DNA from: JANQOH01 sp965242575
GTDB lineage: Bacteria; Pseudomonadota; Alphaproteobacteria; UBA7887
Direction: 5' to 3'
NCBI GenBank assembly: GCA_965242575.1
Contig: OZ251461.1
Span: 1,116,001 to 1,180,000, forward strand
Length of the DNA: 64,000 bases
Part shown: piece by piece, positions 1 to 12,187 of the stretch
Layout of the letters: each line of letters starts with the position of its first letter
Numbering within the stretch: the stretch's first letter is position 1
Position numbers and translations under genes: made by a program
The notes under the pieces: model-generated
The model's input: only the letters and a program-made list of their open reading frames with translations
Told to the model about the DNA's origin: nothing
The model's database searches: none

Positions 1-942
1 GATGATCCGCATGGCCACCCAGGCGCCCCAATCCGCCCCGCCCATGCGGCGCCCGTGCATGCGCTCGAACCGGCCGTGCACCTGCGGCGCGCCGTGGCGC
101 AGGTACGACCAGTGCCAGACCCGCGGGACCAGCCCGCCCGCTCCCACGACGGGCGCCGGCAGCCGCGTCGCGTAGGGCGCGCCGAGCGCGAACTCGCCAT
201 CGGCGTCGGCGACGAAGACGGCGTCGTAATCCGCCGCGCCGGTGAGGAAGTCGAGGTCGTTGCGCTCCCGCTCCTCCGGGTCGCCGCCGAGCACGAAGTC
301 GCGGACGTCGACGATCTCCAGCCCGAACAGCTCCGCCGCGCGGACGAAGGCGCGCGCGGTCGCCGCGTCCTCCGGCAGCGGGCCGCGCAGCACCAGCGCG
401 TCGCTCCACTTCCGCGATTTGAGGTATTGCGCGACCGCGTCGGCCAGCATGGCGCGGCTGGCGGCGGTGTGGAACAGGTGCGGCTGGCAGTCCGCGTTGC
501 GCAGCGAATCCCCCGCCGCCGTCGTATTGAACAGGACGGCGCCCAGGTCCGCGGTCGCCGCCGCGGCCTCCGCCACCGCCGCATCGGGCGCGTCGAGGAG
601 GAAGAATCCGGTCCCGGCGGCGCGCATGCCGCGGATAGCCGCGATCATGCCCGCCGCGTCGGCGACCGTCCGGCGCTCCAGCGCGAACCGCGCCTTCGCC
701 GCGCGTTCGAGGCGCTTCAGCTCCGCGGCGCCCACCTGCGCCCCGGCGAAGGCGCGGCGGTCCCGGATGGCGGTCGCCGAACGGATGTCGACGGGGTGGA
801 CCCCCCAATCGTCGTAGCGCGGGTCCTCGGCCAGGTCGAGATAGCCGATGACGACCTCGGGCGGCGGCGGGCCGTCCTCTTGCGCCGGCGCCGGCGCGGC
901 GAAGGCGAGCGCCGCCAGCGCGGCGAGAAGGCGCGGGACCAT
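1..942 (-). CDS. ABC-type substrate-binding protein of the PQQ-alcohol-dehydrogenase cluster (partial)
   Basis: Reads from an ATG at 942 down to the window edge (314 codons seen, C-terminus missing). The start MVPRLLAALAALAFAAPAPAQ is a short Sec signal peptide with an APAQ cleavage region, so the protein is periplasmic. The mature part resembles branched-chain-type periplasmic binding proteins (alternating Rossmann-like segments, for example VVIGYLDLAEDPRYDDWG and VVGAGGLVPRVWHW). It matches the family found in PQQ-dependent alcohol dehydrogenase loci, where such a protein sits with a YVTN beta-propeller and an ABC ATPase, as here. The start lies 6 bases after the beta-propeller stop, so the genes are cotranscribed. 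The substrate is unknown. The family assignment is from memory of conserved motifs and gene order, and the permease expected in such loci would lie outside the window. Confidence 0.72.
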   Translation of the reverse strand, partial: MVPRLLAALAALAFAAPAPAQEDGPPPPEVVIGYLDLAEDPRYDDWGVHPVDIRSATAIRDRRAFAGAQVGAAELKRLERAAKARFALERRTVADAAGMIAAIRGMRAAGTGFFLLDAPDAAVAEAAAATADLGAVLFNTTAAGDSLRNADCQPHLFHTAASRAMLADAVAQYLKSRKWSDALVLRGPLPEDAATARAFVRAAELFGLEIVDVRDFVLGGDPEERERNDLDFLTGAADYDAVFVADADGEFALGAPYATRLPAPVVGAGGLVPRVWHWSYLRHGAPQVHGRFERMHGRRMGGADWGAWVAMRII

Positions 943-948
943 CGCCGT

Positions 949-1941
949 TCAGTCGTCGATGCGCACGGTGTGCGGAGTCCGCCCCACCGAGATCGCCTTG
1001 ACCGCCACCCGGCGCCCGGTGTCGATGACGGTCACGTCGTCGCTCGCGCCGTTGGCCACTATGAGGAACCGTTCATCGGCGGTCAGCGCCGCGCCCCACA
1101 CCCGGTCGCCGGCGAGGATGTAGTCCTCGACGCCGCGGCTCTCCACGTCCACCACCGCGACGTGGTTGGCGCGGCCGAGCGTGACGTAAGCGGTCCGCCC
1201 GTCGCCGGTCATCGCGAAATCCACCGGCGTTACGTCCTCGACGCGCATCCCGCGCGGTTCGAAATATATCTCGTCGCGCAGCTCGTAGGTCTGGGCGTCG
1301 AGGATCGAGACCGATCCGCCGAGCTCGTTCGTCACCCAGTATTCCCGGTCGTCCGGGGTGACGATCCCGCGGCGCGGCCGGTCGCCGACCAGCACTTCGT
1401 CGAGGATCTCCCCCTCCCACGGGTCGATGACGAGGACCGTGTTGGTGACTTCCGAGGTCACGAAGACGACCTTGCCGTCGTGGCGGAAGGTCACGCCCTC
1501 GGGCTCGATGCCCACGTCTTCTATCGTCCGCAGCGCCTCGCCCGTCTCCAGGTCGGTGACGGTGACCTCGTTGTCGTCCTCGTTGGCGGCGACGAGGATG
1601 CGCCCGGACGGGTCGAGGGCGAAGATCTCCGGGTCCTCGCCGGCCTCGATCTCGCCCACGATCTCGAGCGATTCGACGTCGAGTATCTCGATCCGGTCGC
1701 TGCCGCTGGCGGCGACCAGCAGCCGGGCCTTGTCCGGAGTCCAGCGCATGTCGCGCGGGCGGACGCCGGTGCGCACCGTGGCTATGACCTCCAGCCGCCC
1801 GCCATCGATCACCGAGACGGTGTCGTCGCTCTCGTTGCTGACGAAGATATGCCCCGTCCCCGCCGCTCCGGCGGAGCCGGCCGCGAGGGCGCCGCAGATC
1901 GCGGCGGCGGCGAAGGCGCGCATGGTTCGCATGGTTCGCAT
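949..1941 (-). CDS. YVTN beta-propeller protein, PQQ-dependent catabolism-associated
   Basis: A 330-residue exported protein built of about seven blades of the form (L/I)xVxNxxDDTVSVIDxxxxEV. Examples are GHIFVSNESDDTVSVID near residue 30 and FLIVANGASDDVTVIDTG near the C-terminus. An N-terminal hydrophobic stretch (AFAAAAICGALAAGSAGAAG) is a signal peptide, which places the propeller in the periplasm. The family accompanies PQQ-dependent alcohol dehydrogenases and their ABC genes. Its biochemical role is not established. The start is one of three in-frame ATGs (1941, 1932, 1923) made by a 9-base unit repeated three times (MRTMRTMRA). The ATG at 1941 has AAGGAG six bases upstream and is preferred. 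It lies 38 bases downstream of the ATPase gene and 6 bases upstream of the binding-protein gene. Confidence 0.82.
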   Translation of the reverse strand: MRTMRTMRAFAAAAICGALAAGSAGAAGTGHIFVSNESDDTVSVIDGGRLEVIATVRTGVRPRDMRWTPDKARLLVAASGSDRIEILDVESLEIVGEIEAGEDPEIFALDPSGRILVAANEDDNEVTVTDLETGEALRTIEDVGIEPEGVTFRHDGKVVFVTSEVTNTVLVIDPWEGEILDEVLVGDRPRRGIVTPDDREYWVTNELGGSVSILDAQTYELRDEIYFEPRGMRVEDVTPVDFAMTGDGRTAYVTLGRANHVAVVDVESRGVEDYILAGDRVWGAALTADERFLIVANGASDDVTVIDTGRRVAVKAISVGRTPHTVRIDD

Positions 1942-1979
1942 GGTTCGCTCCTTGCGGTCGTAGTCGCGGGCGGGCGCGG

Positions 1980-2738
1980 TCACGCCGCGCCGGCGCCGGT
2001 CATGGCGACGAAAGCGTCGTGGAGGTCGGCCTCCCCCGACCGCTCCACCAGCGCCGCGGGCGCGCCCTCGGCGACGACGCCGCCCTCGTGCAGGACGATG
2101 ACCCGGTCCGCCTTCTCGGCCTCGTCGACCAGATGCGTCGCCCACAGGATCGCCATCGCGCGGCTGTCGCGCAGTTCGAGCACGTGGTCGAGCAGGGCGC
2201 GCCGGCTCGCCGGGTCCAGCCCCACCGTGGGTTCGTCCATCAGCAGCAATTTCGGCTCGTGGACCAGCGCGCGGGCCAGCTCCACCCGCCGCCGCTGGCC
2301 GCCGCTGAGCGCGCGCGCGCGGTCGCCGGCGCGGTCCGCGAGTTTCAGCCGCTCCAGCCCGCGCGCGATCCGCCGCCGCGCCTCGCCGCCCGGAATCCCG
2401 TGCAGGCTGGCGTGGAAGCCGAGGTTCCCCGCCACCGTCATGTCGAGGTCCAGCGTCGGCTGCTGGAACACGACCCCCAGCCCCGCCAGCGCCGGGACCG
2501 CGTTGCGGCGGATGTCGTGGCCGGCGATCCGGATGGCGCCGCCATCGGCGACGAACAGCCCGGTGAGGAGCTGGAACAAGGTCGTCTTGCCGGCGCCGTT
2601 GGGGCCCAGCAGCGCCGCGAACTCGCCGGCCTCGACGGATATGTCGACGCCGTCGAGCGCCTTCCGGGGCCCGTAGGCCTTGACCGCCCCCCGGACCTCG
2701 AGCGCCGGGCCCGCCCATTCCTTCGCCGCGCCGTTCAC
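1980..2738 (-). CDS. ABC transporter ATP-binding protein, PQQ-associated type
   Basis: A single ABC ATPase domain: Walker A GPNGAGKTT, Q-loop FQQPTLD, signature LSGGQRRRVELARAL, Walker B LLLMDEPTVGLDP and the H-loop ATHLVDEAE. The sequence belongs to the multidrug/NodI-like export ATPases (YxxRKALDGVDISVEAGEFAALLGPNGAG). Its position next to the YVTN propeller and binding protein makes it the ATPase of the PQQ-alcohol-dehydrogenase-associated ABC system. The GTG at 2738 is chosen because GGAGG lies nine bases upstream, inside the end of the preceding gene. Upstream ATGs at 2789, 2774 and 2765 would add an Arg-rich tail and lack good ribosome-binding sites. No cognate permease is visible in the window. 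Confidence 0.85.
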   Translation of the reverse strand: MNGAAKEWAGPALEVRGAVKAYGPRKALDGVDISVEAGEFAALLGPNGAGKTTLFQLLTGLFVADGGAIRIAGHDIRRNAVPALAGLGVVFQQPTLDLDMTVAGNLGFHASLHGIPGGEARRRIARGLERLKLADRAGDRARALSGGQRRRVELARALVHEPKLLLMDEPTVGLDPASRRALLDHVLELRDSRAMAILWATHLVDEAEKADRVIVLHEGGVVAEGAPAALVERSGEADLHDAFVAMTGAGAA

Positions 2739-2742
2739 CGCG

Positions 2743-3561
2743 TCACGCCTCCGCCTCGCCGCCATCGCCGCCATCGTCTTCCAGTCCATGCAACAACGAC
2801 CGGTTCCGGGTCAAGAGTCCGGCGCGGAACCGGTCGATCTCCGGGTCCTCCGGGTCGCGCGGCCGCGGCAGCGGAACCGCCGCGTCGAGGATCGCCCGCG
2901 ACGGCCGCCGCGACAGGAACAATATGCGGTCGCCGAGATAGATCGCCTCGCGCAGGTCGTGGGTCACGAACAGCACCGTGGTCGGGCGCGCCCGCCACAG
3001 GCCGAGCAATATCCCCCGCAGCCGGTTCGCCGCCGGCCCGTCGAGCGAGACGAACGGCTCGTCGAGCAGCAGCAGCGACGGTTCGGTCACGAACGCGCGC
3101 GCCAGCGCCACCCGGCGCTGCATCCCGCCCGACAGGCGGTTGGGGAACTCGTCGAGCGAATCGCCCAGCTCCATCCGCCGCAGCAGCTCCGCGCCGCGCC
3201 CGGCGCGCGCCTCGGCGCGCGGCAGCACCACGTCGACGTTCTCGCGGACCGTCGCCCACGGCAGCAGGCGCGGCGTCTGGAACATGTAGGAGACCCGCGC
3301 CCCGGCGCCCGAATCGCCCCGCAAATCGCCCAGACGGATATCGGCGTCGGCGTCGGAATCCAGCCCGCCGACGATGTTCAGCATGGTCGTCTTGCCGCAG
3401 CCCGACGGCCCGACGAAGCAGACGAACTCGCTCGCCCCGGCGGTGAACTCCAGCCCCTCTATGGCCACCCGCCCGCCGCTCCCGCCGCCGGCGTAGGCCT
3501 TGCGGCGGATGCGGACATGGAGCGCGCCGCCGGCCGTCCGGGGCGCCGGGCGCGCGCTCAC
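2743..3561 (-). CDS. Nitrate/sulfonate/taurine-type ABC transporter ATPase
   Basis: A 272-residue SsuB/TauB-like ATPase. Walker A is GPSGCGKTTMLNIVGGL, the signature region is LSGGMQRRVALARAF, Walker B is LLLLDEPFVSLD, and the switch histidine is in FVTHDLREAI. The sequence GGM instead of GGQ in the signature is normal for this subfamily. The chosen start is the GTG at 3561, whose GTGA overlaps the permease stop, so the two proteins are translationally coupled. The C-terminus is a short acidic Gly/Asp/Glu tail. With the permease and binding protein upstream it forms a complete importer for a small sulfonate-like or related organic ion. The true substrate cannot be read from sequence, and linkage to PQQ-associated genes suggests a role connected to alcohol oxidation rather than sulfur supply. 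Confidence 0.88.
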   Translation of the reverse strand: MSARPAPRTAGGALHVRIRRKAYAGGGSGGRVAIEGLEFTAGASEFVCFVGPSGCGKTTMLNIVGGLDSDADADIRLGDLRGDSGAGARVSYMFQTPRLLPWATVRENVDVVLPRAEARAGRGAELLRRMELGDSLDEFPNRLSGGMQRRVALARAFVTEPSLLLLDEPFVSLDGPAANRLRGILLGLWRARPTTVLFVTHDLREAIYLGDRILFLSRRPSRAILDAAVPLPRPRDPEDPEIDRFRAGLLTRNRSLLHGLEDDGGDGGEAEA

Positions 3562-4325
3562 TTGCGCCACCGCGTCAGGCGCCGCTCCAGCGGCTCCACC
3601 AGCGCCATCTCCACCGCCAGCATCACGACCACGAAGGCGAACATGTAGGCCAGCACCCCGGCGATGTCGAAATACTGGAAGAACAGCTGCATCTTGTGGC
3701 CGACGCCGCTGTCGCCCGCCAGCAGCTCCACCACCAGTACGATCTTCCAGATCAGCGCGACGCCCGACCGCCCCGCCGCCATCAGGTAGGGGTAGAGCTG
3801 CGGCAGGAAGAAGCGGAGGAACGTGCGCCACCGCCCGACGCGGAATATGCGCGCCACCTGGAGCAGGTCGCGGTCGATGGCGCGCGCGCCCTCGCGCACC
3901 GTCACCACCACGTTGGGGAACTTGTTGAGCGCCACTGCGAGGATCATCGCCGCCTCGTTGATCCCCATCCACACCAGGCACAGGATGATCGTCACCAGCG
4001 CCGGCACGTTCAGCAGGACGATCAGCCAGCCGTCGAGCAGGTGGTCGGCCCCGCGCCGCAGCCCCATGACGACGCCGAGCGCCGCGCCGGCGAGCATGGC
4101 GAAGACGAAGGCGCAGAACACCCGGAACAGGGTTATCCCCAGGTCGGCGAGCAGCGAGTCCTCGGTCAGTTCGACCCAGAACTTCGCCGCCACCGCGCCG
4201 ATGTCGGGCAGGGTGTGGATGTCCAGCGCCTGCGCCGCCAGCTCCCAGATCGCCAGCAGCGCGGCGATCGACAGCGCGCGCAGGAGGCCCGGGCTCGCGC
4301 CCCGGGCCGCCGTCCCCGCCGTCAT
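3558..4325 (-). CDS. ABC transporter permease, SsuC/TauC-like
   Basis: A 255-residue inner-membrane protein with about six hydrophobic segments (for example LSIAALLAIWELAA, FVFAMLAGAALGVVMGL, VPALVTIILCLVWMGI, IAGVLAYMFAFVVVMLAVEMALVE). It carries the cytoplasmic EAA-type loop near VREGARAIDRDLLQVARIFRVG. This is the binding-protein-dependent permease fold of nitrate/sulfonate/taurine importers. It starts at an ATG 44 bases after the binding-protein gene and overlaps the ATPase gene by 4 bases. The positively charged end RRLTRWRK is typical of the family. Confidence 0.88.
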   Translation of the reverse strand: MTAGTAARGASPGLLRALSIAALLAIWELAAQALDIHTLPDIGAVAAKFWVELTEDSLLADLGITLFRVFCAFVFAMLAGAALGVVMGLRRGADHLLDGWLIVLLNVPALVTIILCLVWMGINEAAMILAVALNKFPNVVVTVREGARAIDRDLLQVARIFRVGRWRTFLRFFLPQLYPYLMAAGRSGVALIWKIVLVVELLAGDSGVGHKMQLFFQYFDIAGVLAYMFAFVVVMLAVEMALVEPLERRLTRWRK

Positions 4326-4369
4326 GACGACTCCGTCACGAGGATTCCGCCGTCACGCGGCCTCCGCGG

Positions 4370-5365
4370 TCACGGAGCTGCGCCGCCGCCGCGCCAGAAC
4401 GTCCCCGGCGCCAGCGCGGCGGCGTCGCCCACCAGGTCGCGCCCGCCGAGCGCCGCGACGATGGCGTAGGCCTCGCGGATCGCCGCCGCCTGGACCTCCG
4501 GCGCTCCGGTCGCCAAGCCGTCGCGGTAGCCGTCGCGCAGCGCGCGCAGCGTCGCGTCGTCCTCGGCGCGGGCCAGCGGGCGCAAATGCTCCCACTCCGC
4601 GTCGGATTCGCGCAGGATCTTCCGCGCCGCCGCCGACGCGGCGAGGAGCCCGTCGAGCGCCGCGCGGTTCGACTCCGCCCACGCCTCGCTGAACACGTAG
4701 CCGATCAGCGGCAGCCGCCCGGACAGGCCGAGCGCCGGCAATATGTCCTGCACGCGGACCAGCTCGCGCATTCCGCGCGCGCGCAGCCGCGCGGTGTAGT
4801 TCCAGAAATTGAGCACGCCGTCGAACTCGCCCTGGAGGAACTTCTCCTGCAACAGCGGCGGCGCGCCGTGGATCGTGCGCGCATCGCCGGCGATGTCGCG
4901 GCCCAGCCGCTCGATGGCGTAGGCGCGGAGCAGCAGCCAGCTCTTGTCCACCGGCCCGCCGGCGACGCCGAGCACCCGCCCGTCCAGGTCGTCGAGGCTT
5001 TCGATGCCGCTGTCGGGATGGACCATCAGCGACCCGGCGGCCTCGGAGTAGGGGACGAAGGCGTAGTCGAAGCCTGCGTCGCGTTGGCGCGAGGTCCACA
5101 GCCAGTCGGTGACGATGACGTCGGCCTCGCCGGCGTTGAGCGAGATCGCCGCCGCGGTCTTGGTCGCCAGCCGGCGGACGTCGAGCGCCACCCCGTGCGC
5201 CGCGTCGAGGCCGTGGCGCGCGATGACGTCCAGTTCCCAATTGACGGTGCCGAACTGGAGGACGCCGAGCCGCGCCGTCGGAGCCTCCGCCGCCGCCGCC
5301 GGCGCCGCCAGCGCCAGGAGCGCCGCCGCCGCCCGCGCCGCGCCGCGCGCTCGAAATGCTGCCAT
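4370..5365 (-). CDS. ABC transporter substrate-binding protein, NitT/TauT-like
   Basis: A 331-residue periplasmic binding protein. The start ATG at 5365 is preceded by GAGGGATCC and begins a signal peptide (RAAAALLALAAPAAAAEA). The mature part has the NMT1/OpuAC-like pattern: VLQFGTVNWELDVIARHGLD, then ALDVRRLATKTAAAISLNAGEADVIV and DLDGRVLGVAGGPVDKSW. It is the first gene of a minus-strand operon running to the window edge (binding protein, permease, ATPase, then the PQQ-linked ABC and propeller genes). The gene diverges from the rRNA operon, with about 190 bases between this start and the rrn promoter. The ligand is unknown. Confidence 0.85.
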   Translation of the reverse strand: MAAFRARGAARAAAALLALAAPAAAAEAPTARLGVLQFGTVNWELDVIARHGLDAAHGVALDVRRLATKTAAAISLNAGEADVIVTDWLWTSRQRDAGFDYAFVPYSEAAGSLMVHPDSGIESLDDLDGRVLGVAGGPVDKSWLLLRAYAIERLGRDIAGDARTIHGAPPLLQEKFLQGEFDGVLNFWNYTARLRARGMRELVRVQDILPALGLSGRLPLIGYVFSEAWAESNRAALDGLLAASAAARKILRESDAEWEHLRPLARAEDDATLRALRDGYRDGLATGAPEVQAAAIREAYAIVAALGGRDLVGDAAALAPGTFWRGGGAAP

Positions 5366-5553
5366 GGATCCCTCGTCCTCGCCGGCGGCCGCCCGCCTCG
5401 CCGCCGCGCTTATACAGGAGCCGGCGGGCGCATGGAAGGCGCCGCCGCGCCGCGAAAAATTTTCGCCGCCCCGCGCGCGGCCGCCGCGCGAACCGCCGCA
5501 ACCCCCTGTCCGGGTTGGAGAAACCCGCGCCGACGATTTTTTCGATTCCGGTG
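5366..5553. other. Intergenic region upstream of the rrn promoter
   Basis: Divergent spacer between the binding-protein gene (minus) and the rRNA operon (plus). It is extremely GC-rich in its first half and contains an AT-richer stretch (GAAAAATTTTCG near 5455 and GACGATTTTTTCG near 5532) just upstream of the rrn -35 box. The second of these could act as an UP-like element. No coding potential is recognised. Confidence 0.4.
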
Positions 5554-5583
5554 TTGACACGCCGGCGCGGGGCGGCCTATAAG
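5554..5583 (+). promoter_or_regulatory. rRNA operon promoter
   Basis: A perfect -35 hexamer TTGACA (5554-5559) and a -10 TATAAG (5578-5583) separated by 18 bases, about 290 bases upstream of the 16S rRNA. It is the best sigma70-type promoter in the window and its position fits the single rRNA operon. An AT-rich stretch lies immediately upstream. Confidence 0.8.
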
Positions 5584-5642
5584 GTCCGCCCGCGCCGGAC
5601 GCAGGCGCGGCGGGCCGCCGGCGCAGGCGTGGCGGCCCGGGC

Positions 5643-5655
5643 GCTGTTTGACATT
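5643..5655 (+). promoter_or_regulatory. boxA-like antitermination motif in the rrn leader
   Basis: GCTGTTTGACATT, followed by GTGAA. The same motif recurs ahead of the 23S gene (7817). This is the alphaproteobacterial form of the rrn boxA-type leader element bound by the Nus antitermination complex; its function here is inferred from family knowledge and its position. Confidence 0.6.
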
Positions 5656-5870
5656 GTGAAACGGGAAGGGATTCGTGGGCGGCGGCGCGCCGAGGCAGGC
5701 GACCGGTGTCCGCGCAATCCGGAACGCATGACCTCGTCGGGTCGGCGCGGGTCCGTCCTGCTCGCCAGGGCGGCCGCGGCGGCCGCGATGTCCTGAGTTC
5801 GCTTTGCGTAGTCGCCGGGATCGGCCGATCCGGGCGCGCCTCGCGCGCGCCCAGGCTCGGCCGGGAACCT

Positions 5871-7375
<1,505 letters not shown>

Positions 7376-7560
7376 TAAGGAAAGCCCGCCGGGCGGCGAA
7401 AACGCCGGGCGGAGCGAACCTGGAACAGCCAGGGCACGGCCGCGTTCGCGCGGACGCGCCCCGGCGCGACTGGCCGCCGCGGCGGCCGCCGTCCGCGAAT
7501 CCCTTCCCCGGAGCCAGGCGCGGCGCCCGCCCGCGCGGGCCCCGGCGCTCCGGCGCCAGG

Positions 7561-7637
7561 GGGCCTGTAGCTCAGTCGGTCAGAGCGCACGCCTGATAAG
7601 CGTGAGGTCGGTAGTTCGAGTCTACCCAGGCCCACCA
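7561..7637 (+). tRNA. tRNA-Ile (anticodon GAT)
   Basis: A 77-base cloverleaf. The acceptor GGGCCTG pairs with CAGGCCC, the anticodon loop contains GAT (CTGATAA), the T loop is TTCGAGT, and the CCA end is encoded. It lies in the 16S-23S spacer as usual in alphaproteobacteria. Confidence 0.97.
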
Positions 7638-7657
7638 GCGCGCCGGGCCGGCCGCCC

Positions 7658-7733
7658 GGGGGCGTAGCTCAGTCGGGAGAGCGCCTGCTTTGCAAGCAGG
7701 AGGTCATCGGTTCGATTCCGTTCGCCTCCACCA
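7658..7733 (+). tRNA. tRNA-Ala (anticodon TGC)
   Basis: A 76-base cloverleaf with acceptor GGGGGCG/CGCCTCC, anticodon loop TTTGCAA (TGC), T loop TTCGATT and an encoded CCA. It is the second spacer tRNA of the rRNA operon. Confidence 0.97.
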
Positions 7734-7816
7734 GCCGCCGCGCCCATGGAGGGGCGGCCGCGGCGTTCTCCGCCTGGCTCGGGAAGCACGGACGCGCGCC
7801 GCCGAAAGGCGGCGCG

Positions 7817-7829
7817 GCTGTTTGACATC
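7817..7829 (+). promoter_or_regulatory. boxA-like motif in the 16S-23S spacer
   Basis: GCTGTTTGACATC followed by GTGAA, a second copy of the leader motif at 5643, placed between tRNA-Ala and 23S as expected for antitermination through the large subunit gene. Confidence 0.55.
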
Positions 7830-7950
7830 GTGAAGAGGTCTGGTGTCGGGCCGGCCCGGATCGCCCCCTCGGGGGGCGGCGCGGGCATGGTCCGACGGGC
7901 TGAGATCGCGGGGCGAGTGCGCGGGCTGCCGCCTGTGCATGGAATCCCGC

Positions 7951-10726
<2,776 letters not shown>

Positions 10727-10814
10727 GCGGTTTTCCGTGCGCAGACGACAGCGCGCGCCCGCCGCCGCGATCTTTGCCCGCCCGCCCCGCGCACCGCGCG
10801 GCGGGGCCTGGAAG

Positions 10815-10930
10815 ACCTGGTGGTCATAGCGAGGGGCCCGTACCCGATCCCATCCCGAACTCGGCCGTGAAGACCCTCAGCGCCGATGGTACTGCGCCTC
10901 AAGGCGTGGGAGAGTAGGTCGCCGCCAGGT
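10815..10930 (+). rRNA. rrf: 5S ribosomal RNA
   Basis: CCTGGTGGTCATAGCGAGGGG at the 5' end pairs with the 3' GCCGCCAGG. The loop sequence CCCGATCCCATCCCGAACTC and GGGAGAGTAGGTC are conserved. It sits about 90 bases after 23S. Confidence 0.95.
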
Positions 10931-11001
10931 CCTCCAGGACCCGCCGCCGTCCGCGCAGGCGAACCGGACCTCGACACGATGCCGCAGCCCCAATCCATCG
11001 A

Positions 11002-11078
<77 letters not shown>

Positions 11079-11095
11079 ACGCCCCGACGGGACGC

Positions 11096-11122
11096 CGCCT
11101 CCGACTCGGCGAGTCGGAGGCG
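11096..11122 (+). terminator. Intrinsic terminator of the rRNA operon
   Basis: A perfect 12-base-pair stem (CGCCTCCGACTC / GAGTCGGAGGCG) with a three-base loop, followed by TTTGCGTTT. It starts 18 bases after tRNA-fMet. Confidence 0.8.
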
Positions 11123-11362
11123 TTTGCGTTTCGGTGTTCGCACTCGCGCCGCCGCGCGGCTCTCTCGCGTCCCCGCACGGCGCGCGACCGAAGGGGGCGG
11201 TCGGGCCCGGTCCGGGCGCTTCCGCCGCGTTACGCCGCCGCCCGCGCGCGACCGCCGTTCTTGGCCAGCGAACAATCCCGTACCCGGCGTCAGGATTCAT
11301 TCGCGCGATCTTTCGCGGCGGCGACGGAAAATTGCGCGAGGCTCGTTTCGGAACGGGATCGG

Positions 11363-11368
11363 TATAAT
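11363..11368 (+). promoter_or_regulatory. -10 element upstream of the SDR gene
   Basis: A consensus TATAAT 29 bases before the ATG at 11398. No convincing -35 box is seen at 16-18 bases (GGCTCG at 17). The rest of 11123-11362 contains no gene that I can recognise. Confidence 0.45.
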
Positions 11369-11397
11369 CCGCGGCAACGCCGAATAGGGGGGATACG

Positions 11398-12171
11398 ATG
11401 GCCGGGCGGCGCGTGGTGGTGACGGGCGGGGCGAGCGGCATCGGCCGCGCCTGCGCGGAGCGGTTCGCGCGCGGCGGCGATGACGTCGTCGTCGCTGACG
11501 TAAACGCCGACGGCGCGCGGCGGGCGGTGGAGAAGATCGCGGCGGACGGCGGCGGCGCCCGCGCCGTTGCGCTCGACGTCGCCGACCGGGGGCAGGTGGA
11601 GGCGCTGGCGCGCGAACTCGGCCGCGTCGACGCGCTGGTCAATTCCGCCGGGCTGTTGCAAAACGCGACCCGCCTCGCCGGCATGGACATGGACGAGCAC
11701 GACCGCATCTGGGCGGTGAACTACCGCGGCACCTACCTGTGCTGCCGCGCCTTCGCGCCGGCGATGCGCGCGGCCGGGCGCGGCGCCATCGTCAACGTCT
11801 CGTCGACCTCGGCGGCGCGCGCCTTCCCGCTGCACGCCTACGGGCCGGCCAAGGCGGCCATCGACTCGCTGACCGCCATCCTCGCCGCCGACCTGGGGGT
11901 GGATGGGGTGCGCGTCAACGCGGTGACGCCGGGCTACGTGCTGAGCGACCAGATGCAGGCGCGGATCGACGCCGGCCTCCGCGACCCGGCGAAGATGAAG
12001 GCGCAAAGCGCCTTCGGGCGCATGGTGGAGCCGGCGGAGATCGCCGACGGCGCGTATTTCCTGTGCTCCGACGCGGCGCGCGCGATCACCGGCGCGGCGC
12101 TCCTCATCGACGCCGGCTGGCTCGCCCGCGTCACCTATGTCCAGCATCCCGGCTGGACGCAGGAGGCGTAG
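11398..12171 (+). CDS. SDR-family NAD(P)-dependent oxidoreductase
   Basis: A 257-residue classical short-chain dehydrogenase. The cofactor loop is TGGASGIG (residues 9-16), with an Asp after the second strand (VVADVN) favouring NAD(H). The structural NSAG is at 82-85 and the catalytic Ser135/136, Tyr148 and Lys152 are in place (NVSSTS...AYGPAK). ATG at 11398 has GGGGGGATACG upstream. The C-terminus is slightly extended (TYVQHPGWTQEA). It is followed immediately by a family III CoA-transferase, so the substrate may be a CoA-linked hydroxyacyl compound or the acid released from it; that is inference. Confidence 0.9.
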   Translation: MAGRRVVVTGGASGIGRACAERFARGGDDVVVADVNADGARRAVEKIAADGGGARAVALDVADRGQVEALARELGRVDALVNSAGLLQNATRLAGMDMDEHDRIWAVNYRGTYLCCRAFAPAMRAAGRGAIVNVSSTSAARAFPLHAYGPAKAAIDSLTAILAADLGVDGVRVNAVTPGYVLSDQMQARIDAGLRDPAKMKAQSAFGRMVEPAEIADGAYFLCSDAARAITGAALLIDAGWLARVTYVQHPGWTQEA

Positions 12172-12187
12172 CGCGGGCGGCCGCGGC

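Noticed and set aside
55..2676. 873-codon plus-strand open frame over the PQQ-linked genes
   Set aside because: Antisense shadow of three well-supported minus-strand genes.
12137..12187. Earlier start for the CoA-transferase
   Set aside because: It adds an Arg/Gly-rich tail without family support; the GTG at 12188 matches the normal N-terminus.
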